This document shows positions 1-8,000 of a DNA stretch of 9,136 bases, piece after piece. The DNA is from Opitutaceae bacterium. Its GTDB lineage: Bacteria; Verrucomicrobiota; Verrucomicrobiia; Opitutales; Opitutaceae. Positions within the stretch are counted from its first letter, which is position 1, and each line of letters opens with the position of its first letter. The notes beneath the pieces were generated by a model. It made no database searches. It had not been told where the DNA came from and worked only from the letters and a program-made list of their open reading frames with translations. A program made the position numbers and the translations under genes. The DNA lies in NCBI GenBank assembly GCA_005787865.1, contig SXZN01000149.1, forward strand, positions 1 through 9,136, in the 5' to 3' direction.

Positions 1-50
1 CTGACTTCAACTTAAACTTCAACTTTTCCCTTAAACTGGAGCGCAGCGCG
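1..50 (+). repeat. Partial copy (copy 1) of AT-rich intergenic palindromic element, cut by window edge
   Basis: This stretch is built from CTTAAACTT/CTTCAACTT blocks and ends in CTTAAACTGG (30-39). It matches the right half of the complete copy at 9017-9131 in the same orientation, and the reverse complement of the left half of the copy at 1310-1426. The GATC-flanked core and the other half should lie just left of the window. It directly abuts the stop-codon hairpin of the minus-strand gene at 52-1305, so it sits at that gene's 3' end. A role as terminator or mRNA 3'-end structure is possible; that is inference from position only. Confidence 0.75.
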
Positions 51-51
51 T

Positions 52-1305
52 CTAGCGCTTCGCGCTAATGACCCCATTCACCTGTGCCACCGCTGCCGGG
101 CTGAATTCAGTGATGGGATCTTTTTCGCCCGCGGCGATTTCGAGGACGACACGCTCATCCGTCGCCTCGAGCTTGGCGATTTGACTCACGGCTCGCAGCG
201 CGCTCAGTGGCAAGACCGCTCGCGTGCGCTGCCCGGCGTCCACCACGCGGATGCCGCGAATCTCCAGACGGCCATCGCCATCGTGGGGATCAAAGCGCAG
301 TCCCTTGATTGCTTGATTGGGAAGCGGGAAACGGAGGGTCTGCAGTCCTTGGTGGGGCTCGTAGTCCTGACGCTTACTTTCCGCCTCATTAACGCCCGCC
401 ACGGTGTCCCAGAAGAGTTGCGCGTTGGAGGTGCCGCGATTGAGCAGATCAAATTCGAGCGTCAGCCGTGCCGCCATCGGCCATGGTTTATATTGAGCGT
501 AGTAAACCGAATTGCGGATCAGCCCGCGGTTGCCAACGAAGGCAAACATCAGCGCGATGCTGGCCATAAAGCCGACATGCGCCGCCAAATCACGCCAGTG
601 GCTTGGGCGATAAAAAGTGAACAGGACGGCGAGTAATAAAATGGTGAGCATCATCGCCAAATATCCGGTGGAGAGGAGGCAGCGGAGTAAGTTGCGGTGA
701 TCTTTGCCGACGGGAATGATGGGGGAGAAAATTTCGATACGCGCGTAAGGATCGTTAGCCGTCGGGGTGGAAATTAATTTCCAGCCCTCCGGAGACGGCG
801 TGATGGCCGCGATTTGGTTGGTAGGGCGAAACATGTCGCGCGTGAAACGCCGAATCTCCTCCCCGCGGCGGTTGATGATGCGCATCTGCCGAATATTGAG
901 GGCCCCGCCTTTGCTTGGTGGATCCACGCGGAGTTCGGTGATCGGACCATCAGGCAAGGGGAACGTGTAGGTATAGGTCTGAGTGGTGGGCGAAATCGGA
1001 AATTTAATACAGTTCAGCTCATTGATCCCCCGGGAGAGATTATAATAAATCTGCACATCCCCGGTGGTGTCCGCTGCGCAGGAGATTTCGAGATAGTTGA
1101 TATCCGTGCCCGGCTCATTGAGCGGATACCACTCGAGCGGCACTTCCTGCGGCAAGAGAAAGCCCGCGATCGCCAGCGCCAGCGCAAAAAACCCGCGCCC
1201 CCAAGTGGGTTGGAAAGCGCTCGCGGCGGAAGACGGTGGAAGGTCAGCAGACATGATCTCACGAAACAATGGACGGGAGAAGGAAGGCGGTAAACGGAAA
1301 AGCAC
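52..1305 (-). CDS. Membrane protein with duplicated extracytoplasmic beta-rich domain (unknown function)
   Basis: I do not recognise a named family. The 417-residue protein has a hydrophobic segment near residues 37-52, a soluble region 58-200, two close hydrophobic helices (about 211-232 and 241-258), and a second soluble region 268-412. The two soluble regions are copies of each other. Both carry FPLP (115-118, 326-329), then LR-V/F-DP (125-129, 336-340), then an IRxxR strand (138-142, 349-353), and both end near a DP...FSP motif (about 185-195, 396-403). The predicted topology places both domains outside the inner membrane. The first start is GTG at 1305; an ATG at 1254 (residue 18) is equally plausible, and neither has a strong ribosome binding site. 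The gene diverges from the polysaccharide operon, which suggests but does not prove a role in the same surface polymer. It lacks the helix count of a Wzm permease. Its last codons lie in a repeat hairpin. Confidence 0.85.
   Translation of the reverse strand: MLFRLPPSFSRPLFREIMSADLPPSSAASAFQPTWGRGFFALALAIAGFLLPQEVPLEWYPLNEPGTDINYLEISCAADTTGDVQIYYNLSRGINELNCIKFPISPTTQTYTYTFPLPDGPITELRVDPPSKGGALNIRQMRIINRRGEEIRRFTRDMFRPTNQIAAITPSPEGWKLISTPTANDPYARIEIFSPIIPVGKDHRNLLRCLLSTGYLAMMLTILLLAVLFTFYRPSHWRDLAAHVGFMASIALMFAFVGNRGLIRNSVYYAQYKPWPMAARLTLEFDLLNRGTSNAQLFWDTVAGVNEAESKRQDYEPHQGLQTLRFPLPNQAIKGLRFDPHDGDGRLEIRGIRVVDAGQRTRAVLPLSALRAVSQIAKLEATDERVVLEIAAGEKDPITEFSPAAVAQVNGVISAKR
53..67. repeat. Stop-codon hairpin at 3' end of the membrane protein gene
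   Basis: TAGCGC (53-58) pairs with GCGCTA (62-67) around a three-base loop. Read on the minus strand it encodes the final S-A-K-R and the TAG stop of the membrane protein gene. The same stem, with different loop bases, occurs at 1414-1426 and 9017-9029. Confidence 0.7.
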
Positions 1306-1309
1306 GGCT

Positions 1310-1426
1310 CTGGCTCGTTGCGAGCCAGTTTAAGGGTAAAGTTTAAGTTGAAGTCAGCAGATCCCCAGCATCGATACAGTCCGATCTTAAACTTAAACTT
1401 TAAAACTTAATCTAGCGCATCGCGCT
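1310..1426 (-). repeat. Complete copy (copy 2) of palindromic intergenic element
   Basis: Reading the minus strand, the parts are a small hairpin containing TAG (1414-1426), TTAAGTTT-type arms (1387-1411), a 27-base core bounded by GATC at both ends (1360-1386), opposing CTTCAACTTAAACTT-type arms (1329-1357), and a closing hairpin CTGGCTCG/CGAGCCAG (1310-1328). The same parts occur in the same order at 9017-9131 on the opposite strand, with cores of equal length. By eye about four fifths of positions agree. The left and right arms are roughly inverted copies, so the whole unit could fold as one long stem. It occupies most of the 169-base gap between two divergent genes, so any promoters must lie in or beside it. 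I could not identify a convincing -35/-10 pair. Confidence 0.85.
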
Positions 1427-1474
1427 CCTTATCCTTGCCCCGGGCGCTGGGCTCCTCTCAGCTAACTTGGCTGC

Positions 1475-3046
1475 ATGACTCCCCTTCCCTCTAGTAGTGC
1501 CGATCCGGTGATCTCCCTGCAAGGAGTGACGAAAACCTATGCGATTTGGGATGATCCTTCGGCGCGACTGGGTTATCTTCTGCGCCGGATGCTCGGGCTC
1601 GGGGCGGGAAAGAAGGAACAGCCGCGGTTCACCGCGGTGCAGCTGCTGAATCTGGAGATCGCCCGGGGCGAATGTCTCGGCATTATTGGGCGCAACGGGG
1701 CGGGTAAAAGCACCCTCCTCCAAATGATTGCGGGGACGCTTCAGCCCACTACCGGGACCGTGAAAGTGCGCGGTCGCGTGGCGGCGCTGTTGGAACTCGG
1801 GAGTGGCTTTAACCCCGACTTCACCGGCCGGGAAAATATCCAGCTCAACGCCGCCATCCTCGGTTTATCGAAAACGGAAATTGCCGCGAAGTTTGCCTCC
1901 ATCGTCACCTATTCGGGGATCGAAGAATTTATTGACCGCCCCGTGCGCACGTATTCCAGCGGCATGACTCTGCGCCTGGCCTTCGCGGTTTGCGTACACG
2001 TCGATGCGGATATTCTGATTATTGACGAAGCCTTAGCGGTCGGGGATGCGCGCTTTCAATTTAAGTGTCACGCCACTTTGGACCAATTACAGAAGGAAGG
2101 GCGGACGATTATCTTTGTGTCGCACGACACAAATTCCGTGAAGCGCATGTGTCGGACTGCGCTGCTCCTCGAGCGCGGTGAAGTCCTCCTGCAAGGTTCG
2201 CCCAACGAGGTCACCAATATTTATACCAAGCTCATCACCAGTCCGCACGGCGTGGAGGCGATCCGCGGAGACCTAGCGGCCATTCGGCAGCAGGGGGAGG
2301 CGCCGTTGTTGGCTGCTGCCAACCCGGCGTGCCCTGCTGATGCCTCCTGGCATCACGGGGTTCGTCCACCGGCCGGCGCCGGGGCAAATGCGCCCGATTC
2401 TGGCGCGTCATCCGTCGCCAAATCGAGGCAAAACGTGGACGGTGGACGGTGGACAGTAGACGGCAGTTCCAGTCTCCAGCCTCCCGCCTCCAGCCTCCCC
2501 TCGGCGCCTGCCCGTCTCCCGCCTCCGGGCTCCCTTTCTCCCGCTTCCTCCGAGCACCTCCTGGCGGAGGAACGGTCGCATCAGCAAATTTCGGACAAGG
2601 AATATGCTTACGGCGGCGAGTTGGGGCGGATTACGGCGGTGCAGCTCACGGATGCCGCCGACCAACCTCGGTTAACTTTCCCCTCTGGCAGTGCGATCCG
2701 CATCCGCATGACTTGTGCAGCTCTGAGTGCGATTGCAGATCCGATTTATGCTCTGACACTCAAAGACGTCCGTGGTCAGGAAATTTTCGGCACCAATACT
2801 TATTTCCAAAATCAAACGCCGCCCGCACTCGCAGCCGGCGCGCGGACTCAAGCGGTGTTTGATCTGCAGCTGAACGTCCTCCCGGGAGTTTATTTTATCT
2901 CGCTCGGCTGGGTGCGCCTCGAGAATAGCGAAGTGCAAGTGATTCACCGTCGCTACGACGTGCTGCGCTTTGATGTATTGCCCAAGGATCGATCATTTGG
3001 ACTGGCGTATTGTCCGACGCAAATCCACCTCCAGCCGATCGATTAA
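1475..3046 (+). CDS. wzt: Polysaccharide ABC transporter ATPase with C-terminal carbohydrate-binding domain (Wzt type)
   Basis: This is the cytoplasmic ATPase that powers export of an undecaprenyl-linked glycan with a Wzm-type permease. Visible motifs are Walker A GRNGAGKST (72-80), the region LLELGSGFNPDFTGREN (105-121) typical of the Wzt/KpsT/TagH group, the signature YSSGM (160-164), Walker B ILIIDEALAVGD (180-191) with Glu185, and the switch histidine in VSHD (215-218). After residue 260 comes a long Ala/Pro/Ser linker (about 265-370). Residues about 374-523 then form a beta-sandwich like Wzt_C of E. coli O9a Wzt, which binds the glycan's capped end. At 523 residues the protein is longer than the roughly 430 of O9a Wzt; the excess is the linker, which contains hairpins and a heptamer repeat. 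There is no clear ribosome binding site. It is the first gene of the operon, and the next ATG follows its TAA directly. Confidence 0.93.
   Translation: MTPLPSSSADPVISLQGVTKTYAIWDDPSARLGYLLRRMLGLGAGKKEQPRFTAVQLLNLEIARGECLGIIGRNGAGKSTLLQMIAGTLQPTTGTVKVRGRVAALLELGSGFNPDFTGRENIQLNAAILGLSKTEIAAKFASIVTYSGIEEFIDRPVRTYSSGMTLRLAFAVCVHVDADILIIDEALAVGDARFQFKCHATLDQLQKEGRTIIFVSHDTNSVKRMCRTALLLERGEVLLQGSPNEVTNIYTKLITSPHGVEAIRGDLAAIRQQGEAPLLAAANPACPADASWHHGVRPPAGAGANAPDSGASSVAKSRQNVDGGRWTVDGSSSLQPPASSLPSAPARLPPPGSLSPASSEHLLAEERSHQQISDKEYAYGGELGRITAVQLTDAADQPRLTFPSGSAIRIRMTCAALSAIADPIYALTLKDVRGQEIFGTNTYFQNQTPPALAAGARTQAVFDLQLNVLPGVYFISLGWVRLENSEVQVIHRRYDVLRFDVLPKDRSFGLAYCPTQIHLQPID
2301..2406 (+). repeat. 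Cluster of small hairpins inside the wzt linker
   Basis: Three stem-loops follow one another in the coding sequence of the ATPase linker. The first is CGCCG-tt-GTTGGC-tgct-GCCAAC-c-CGGCG (2301-2329). The second is TGATGCC-tcct-GGCATCA (2338-2355). The third is GCGCC (2390-2394) pairing with GGCGC (2402-2406). They encode low-complexity Ala/Pro/Gly/Ser residues (about 276-311) absent from typical Wzt proteins. They look like inserted palindromic elements, but no second copy is present in the window to prove it. Confidence 0.45.
2434..2488 (+). repeat. In-frame heptanucleotide repeat (copy A) in wzt linker
   Basis: Four imperfect units of GGTGGAC run from 2434 to 2461, followed by a tail (2462-2488) containing TCCAGTCTC and GCCT. 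The tail agrees at 21 of 27 positions with the tail of the repeat at 8311-8386 in the glycosyltransferase gene. It encodes GGRWTVDGSSSL (residues about 323-334) between the ATPase and carbohydrate-binding domains, and is read in the same frame as the other copy. The C-rich stretch just downstream (2478-2500) repeats CTCCAGCCTCCC-like units. Confidence 0.85.
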
Positions 3047-3976
3047 ATGCTCTTCTATCGATTTATTCTATCGTTGCTGGTGGCCGTGGGACTGAGCGCT
3101 TGCGCGATCGTACCAGGCGACGGCGGCCAAGGTGAAACCACGCGCTGGACCATGCTCATGGTATCGCCGAAAGATGATGTCGCGGATTGCCATCTCATCC
3201 GATTGCCCGATGGCCGCAAGGTACTCATCGATGCGGGGAAGCTCGGCGATAGCCCGGGAGAGGCGCTCGCGGCGGTCAAAGCCCAAAACATCACCGCGCT
3301 GGATCTCGTTATCCTCAGTCATTTCCACATCGATCACTACGGCGCGCTCTGGGATCTCATCGAAGCGGGCATCACTATTAAACGAGTGGCGATCAACGTA
3401 CCGGTGCAAGCAGCCGCCGATCAGGAAAAAGGCTGGGGCTGCAATCTCGATCACGTTCGCGCTACGCTCAAGAAATTAGATGACCACCACATCCCCTATT
3501 TCACCCCAAAAACAGGGGAGCGCATCCTCGAAACCACCACCGCGCAAGGCACCGTTGTAGCTCTCGATGTCATCTGTCTCTACGATGGGTTGAATTCACC
3601 GATTGGCCTCACGGATGTGAATGAAACCAGCATGATCGTCCGCCTCAGTCACGGTCCCACTCGGGCACTCTTCACGGGCGATCTCGGTGGGCGCCTGGGG
3701 GCTTATCTCGGGACGAGCAACTTTGATTTAAAAGCTGATATCCTGAAAGTACCGCATCATGGAGCGGAAGGTTGTGCGCCTAATGAATTTTTTGACCGCG
3801 TCGGAGCTAAAGCCGTTCTCGTGCCGGCGCCAAAAAATTTATGGGCGTCAGCGCGCAGCATGCGGATTCGCAATTATTTTATTGAGCACCATATCCCCAC
3901 TTATGTCAGCGCCCTGCGCGGCAACGTAACCGCCGTGCTCACCGCTACCGATTTTCGGATCGAGTCTGAACGTTAA
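3047..3976 (+). CDS. Lipoprotein with metallo-beta-lactamase fold, ComEC C-terminal-domain-like
   Basis: The 309-residue protein starts with a lipoprotein signal: hydrophobic residues 5-18 and the lipobox LSAC, with Cys19 as lipidation site and Ala at +2. The mature part is a metallo-beta-lactamase fold with the metal motif HFHIDH (His92, His94, Asp96, His97), the segment NETSMIVRL (192-200), FTGD with Asp212, and VPHHG with His237-His238. NxxS, TGD and PHHG are the pattern of the ComEC/Rec2 C-terminal hydrolase domain, but the ComEC membrane channel is absent. It probably hydrolyses a phosphoester at the cell envelope; the substrate is unknown. The ATG directly follows the wzt stop codon without a ribosome binding site, suggesting translational coupling, and the signal peptide supports this start. 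Its place between the export ATPase and the methyltransferase suggests a role in polymer or cap processing (inference). Confidence 0.88.
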   Translation: MLFYRFILSLLVAVGLSACAIVPGDGGQGETTRWTMLMVSPKDDVADCHLIRLPDGRKVLIDAGKLGDSPGEALAAVKAQNITALDLVILSHFHIDHYGALWDLIEAGITIKRVAINVPVQAAADQEKGWGCNLDHVRATLKKLDDHHIPYFTPKTGERILETTTAQGTVVALDVICLYDGLNSPIGLTDVNETSMIVRLSHGPTRALFTGDLGGRLGAYLGTSNFDLKADILKVPHHGAEGCAPNEFFDRVGAKAVLVPAPKNLWASARSMRIRNYFIEHHIPTYVSALRGNVTAVLTATDFRIESER

Positions 3977-3985
3977 CTTTCCGCC

Positions 3986-5005
3986 GTGTTTACGCTCAAT
4001 TTCACCCACCAGCAAAAAAATCACGCCCTCCCGGCCGGCCAGCGCTACGCCGCGCCCCGGGCGGAAGGCTTTCGGGATACGCCGGCGACGGAATTGCGTA
4101 GCTTGATTGCGGAGTTGGACACTGGCCGACCCTGGCGCGAGGCGGTGGCGGCGCGTTATGCGGCAACGAATCACTGGCTGTACCGAATCGTCGCCGATCC
4201 CAGTCGCACCGCATTTTTTGAGCAAGTGCTGCCGCGCGGTCAGGGCCCAGTGCTCGATATCGGTGCGGGTTGGGGCCAGATCGCGCGACCCCTAGCCAAA
4301 ACGCGACCCGTCGTCGCCTTGGAGCCGGTGGCGGAGCGCCTCGCTTTTATTGAAGCTGCGGGCCGCCAAGATGGCGTGCATGAGCAGATCGCCTACGTCG
4401 AGGCTGACTACCTCGAAGTAGATTTCACCGACGGCTTTGAGGCTATCTGCGCGATCGGGGTGCTGGAGTGGGCGGGAGCTTTTCAAAATCACACCGACCC
4501 TCAACAAAGGCAGTTAGATTTCCTCCGCAAAGTTCGCCGCGAGCTTATCCCCGGAGGCGCTCTCGTGATCGGGATCGAGAATCGGCTCGGTCTAAAATAT
4601 CTTTTGGGGTGTCCGGATGATCACCTCGGCGTGCCGCATATTGGCTATCTCCCTGCCGCGTTGGCCCGCCAGCGCTGGGCGGAGCAAGGCCACACGCTGC
4701 AAAGTTTCACCTACTCCCAAGCGGAGCTCGAAAAAATCCTGCGCTCGGTCGGATTCACCCAAATCGAATTTTACGCCGCCTGGCCTGACTACAAATTACC
4801 CACGCAGATCATTTCCTTAAAGGACGAAGGCCGGCCGCTGCACGATTGGCTGCAACACCAGAACCCACCGGCCGAGCACAACGGCTACGACGGCAGTCCC
4901 CTGGAGGCACGCTTCCAGGAAAATCTTACCGCGCTGTATCGGAGCCTCGCCGCCGATGGCCTCGCGCGGAATTTCGTGCCGAGCTTTTTCATTCGCGCGA
5001 GCTAG
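3986..5005 (+). CDS. Class I SAM-dependent methyltransferase, WbdD-like methyltransferase half
   Basis: The 339-residue cytoplasmic enzyme should transfer a methyl group from S-adenosylmethionine, probably to a sugar or sugar phosphate. Motif I is LDIGAGWGQ (90-98), the acidic residue after strand 2 is Glu113 in ALEP, Asp141 follows, and the post-motif strand is LIPGGALVIGIENR (187-200). The block IENRLGLKYLLG...DDHLG (197-215) and WPDYKLP (266-272) recalls methyltransferases of polysaccharide loci that are followed by a kinase-like domain. The start is GTG at 3986; an in-frame TAA (the stop of the preceding gene) lies four codons upstream and no internal Met exists, so GTG is the best choice. 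There is no ribosome binding site. The stop is TAG at 5003-5005; five sense codons later, in the same frame, the kinase-like protein begins. The acceptor is inferred from context. Confidence 0.88.
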   Translation: MFTLNFTHQQKNHALPAGQRYAAPRAEGFRDTPATELRSLIAELDTGRPWREAVAARYAATNHWLYRIVADPSRTAFFEQVLPRGQGPVLDIGAGWGQIARPLAKTRPVVALEPVAERLAFIEAAGRQDGVHEQIAYVEADYLEVDFTDGFEAICAIGVLEWAGAFQNHTDPQQRQLDFLRKVRRELIPGGALVIGIENRLGLKYLLGCPDDHLGVPHIGYLPAALARQRWAEQGHTLQSFTYSQAELEKILRSVGFTQIEFYAAWPDYKLPTQIISLKDEGRPLHDWLQHQNPPAEHNGYDGSPLEARFQENLTALYRSLAADGLARNFVPSFFIRAS

Positions 5006-5008
5006 CGT

Positions 5009-5012
5009 GGAG
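5009..5012 (+). promoter_or_regulatory. Ribosome binding site of the kinase/glycosyltransferase gene
   Basis: GGAG lies eight bases before the ATG at 5021. It is the only recognisable Shine-Dalgarno sequence among the operon starts and supports separate initiation at this ATG rather than readthrough of the TAG at 5003-5005. Confidence 0.5.
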
Positions 5013-5020
5013 CTGAGGCC

Positions 5021-8000
5021 ATGGCCGATTCATCCCTCATTGAAGCGCTGCATGAATTGGTGGCTCGAGGCCTGATTGCGGCCGAGCCAGCACCCCAACG
5101 CTTAGCCGGCGGCAATCGTGACCGCCAAGCGCAGGCCACCCGCAGCGCTTGGCGCGTGACGCTACCCACGGGGGCGTCAGCCAAACTCACGCTCGGATCA
5201 GACTTGGGCTTAATAGCGACCCGCCAGACGACTTTGGCGGCGGCTTGTCCGAGCATCGCCGCAGCGCCGCTTTTCTACATCCAACTCCCGCACGCTGAGG
5301 CCCTCGCTGAATCATTTTTTTCAGGAGAGACATTAGAACAAGCCGCGAACGCGGCGCAGTTGCCAGCGGCCACGCTCAGCGCCGCCCTCGCTCAAGTGAG
5401 CCAAGCCCTCGCGCTGACAGAGCAATCCTCAAGCGAAATGGCGCGAGCGGCGGAATGGCAGATGTGGAGTCAGCAAGTCGTGGCACTCGCCGCTTGGCAG
5501 CCGACAGAAATAGTGGCGCTCGCGGAATTGATTCTGCCGTCACTGTACCAACGGCTCACCCAGACCCCGCCGACCACGCGCTGGAGCAATGGCGATTTCT
5601 TGCCTGCAAATATTTTGGTGCAAGCCAGCGGGGCCGTTCGCCTCATCGACGCGGAGCACGCCACCCGCACGCATTTTTACCGCGAAGATGCGGTGCGTTT
5701 TAATTTGTTATCACCAGCAGCGAGGAGCCAACCCGCGTTGTTTCGCGCCCATCTGCCGGACCCCGGCCCAGCTTGGCACCTGTATTTCTGGCTGCGTCAG
5801 CTCCAGCTCGAAGCGGAGCACAATGCGGCGGATTATATCCAACGCCTTTGGCCGGTGCGGTTGGCCGTGATCCGGCGTTGGGCGGAACAGGCTTTGGGCG
5901 TGACCATCGCAGGGTGGTCGGAGGAAGCGACCCCCGTGCATTATAAAATTGAAACAGCGCACTGGGCCCAAAATGCCCAGAGCGATCTCCAGCTCAGCGG
6001 CTGGTGTCATGTCCCGGCCGCGACGGCGCTCCGCGCGATTGTTTGCACCAGCGGCGACCAACGTCTCGCAGAAACCGTGCTCACGGCACGGCCCGATGTC
6101 GCCGCCCATTTCCCCGCCGCGACGGGAGCAGAACGGGCGGGATTTTTTCTCAGCATCAAACTGCCGGATCCTGATGCCCCCCTCGCGCTCGCTGCGCTCA
6201 CGGATGATGGGACGCTCCTGCCCTTTCACGCATTACGAGCCGGCGACTTACCGGGGCGAGGCCCGGCACTGGGTGATTATGAAGCGTGGGCGGCTCAGCA
6301 CGATCCGGATCCGCCGGCCCCGACGATCCCGCCAGCACCAGGACCGCGGTTTTCTATTCTGCTGCCGGTGTATCGGACGCCGCCGCCATTTTTGCGCGAG
6401 TGCTTGGCCTCCGTGCAGAGCCAGCATTATCCGCACTGGGAATTAATCATCGTCGATGACGCCTCAGAGTCGGCAGAAATCACGACGATCCTCCAGCAGG
6501 CCACGGCTGATGCTCGAGTGAGGCTCCAGCCCCGCGAGAAAAATGGCGGCATTGCAGTAGCCACCAATGCGGCGCTGGCAGCGGCCAAGGGCGAATTTAT
6601 GGTCTTACTGGATCATGACGATGTGCTTCGCCCCCATGCGTTGGCGGAGTTCGCGCAAGCTCTGGTCGCGAATCCCCAGTGGGATGCGCTCTATTCTGAC
6701 GAAGATAAAATCACCGCGGACGGCCGCCGCGTGTTGCCCTTTCTCAAACCTGATTTCTCGCCAGAATTTTTACTCGGAGTCATGTATATCGGCCATGTGC
6801 TAGCGGTGCGCACGACGCTCGCGCGCCGCGTGGGCGGTTTTGATGCCGCGTATGATGGCATACAAGATTATGAATTCTTTCTCCGCCTGAGTGAGCAGAC
6901 GCGGCAGATCGGACACGTTGCGCGCATCCTCTACCACTGGCGGCAATCACCCGGCTCCAGCGCCTTGCACGGCAATGTAAAAGGCGACATGGATGAAAAA
7001 CAGGGCCAAGCGGTCCGGGCTCATTTGCAGCGCGTTGGACGCAGTGAGCACGTTGCGCCCGCAGGCGGACACCGCGCCAGATTACAAGCCACCGTCATCC
7101 CCACGGTGGAAATTATTCAAGCCACTAATGAGGAGAATCCCGTAACAACGCTCCCCCGAGCGGCGACGAAAAGCGCGGCAGACGTTCTCATACTCATCGC
7201 GCCGGAGGTCACGGCTGACCAGCACGTGCTCCGGGCCTTGGCGGCGAGTGCAGTCCGCCCCGATGCCGGCGTGATCGGGCCGGTGTTGTTGTCCCGCGAA
7301 GGCCTCGTGCTTGAAGCCGGCTGGGCGGTCAGCCCGCGAGGCAGCGCTCCCCTGATGCGCGGTTTTGATCCCACGGGAGATGGTTATCATGGCACGCTGC
7401 GGTGTACGCGCGAAGTAACGGCGGTATCGCCACTCTGCGTCGCGGTAAGTCGGACGCTCCTGCTCGAGCCGGAGCGAGTAGAAACGAGTAACCTCAGTTG
7501 GTTAAATTTTTGCCAAAGTCTGATCGCGACCGGCCGCTTCAACCGAGTCGTGGCGACCGCGCAAATACCCACGACATTATCTTGGCGCGATGAGCCCCGC
7601 CCGATCGGCTCGCCGACGGCGCCGATCACGGCACAATTCTTTAATTCTCACTTTGACGTCCGGCGAGCTGACTACACGCTGCGCAATCAAGGAGAGCGCG
7701 CTCCGCCGTGCTGGCATTTAGACACTCCGCCGCCCACCGCGGTGAGTGATGGCTGTGTTTATTGGCGCGGCTGGTGTTTTCTACCGGCGGGCGGACCGCT
7801 GATGGTGCGCGTCACGATTCCTGGGCACTTCACTTGGCCGGCCGCGAACGGTTTAGCCCGTCCCGATGTGTACGCGCAGCATCCGACCATCGGCAGTGCG
7901 GCGGTTGGCTTTGAATTGCGACTGCGGTTGCCCACGGGGAAGTATGAATTTAATTTTGAAGCAGTCGCGGCTGACGGGACGGTTTGGCCGTTATTTCAGC

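Noticed and set aside
181..636. Plus-strand open frame of 151 codons opposite the membrane protein
   Set aside because: No hydrophobic pattern or motif is present, whereas the minus strand has two matching domain copies and transmembrane helices.
1097..1333. Plus-strand open frame ending E-P-V-TAA in the closing hairpin of copy 2
   Set aside because: It is antisense to the start of the membrane protein, Arg/Ser-rich and without domains; it reads as a frame shadow.
1329..1411. AT-rich repeated blocks considered as a CRISPR array or tandem promoter
   Set aside because: The blocks are short, imperfect and arranged as inverted arms with no regular spacers; no properly spaced -35/-10 pair stands out.
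1412..1723. Minus-strand open frame of 103 codons ending at the TAG hairpin of repeat copy 2
   Set aside because: It is antisense to the Walker A region of the ATPase, has no recognisable motifs, and its stop is explained by the repeat.
2449..2862. Overlapping plus-strand frame of 137 codons inside wzt
   Set aside because: It overlaps the conserved C-terminal domain in the wrong frame. It is only of interest as the frame reached if the heptamer repeat slips.
5711..6229. Minus-strand open frame of 172 codons opposite the kinase-like region
   Set aside because: Long antisense frames are expected in GC-rich genes; no motif or start signal supports it, while the sense strand encodes clear domains.
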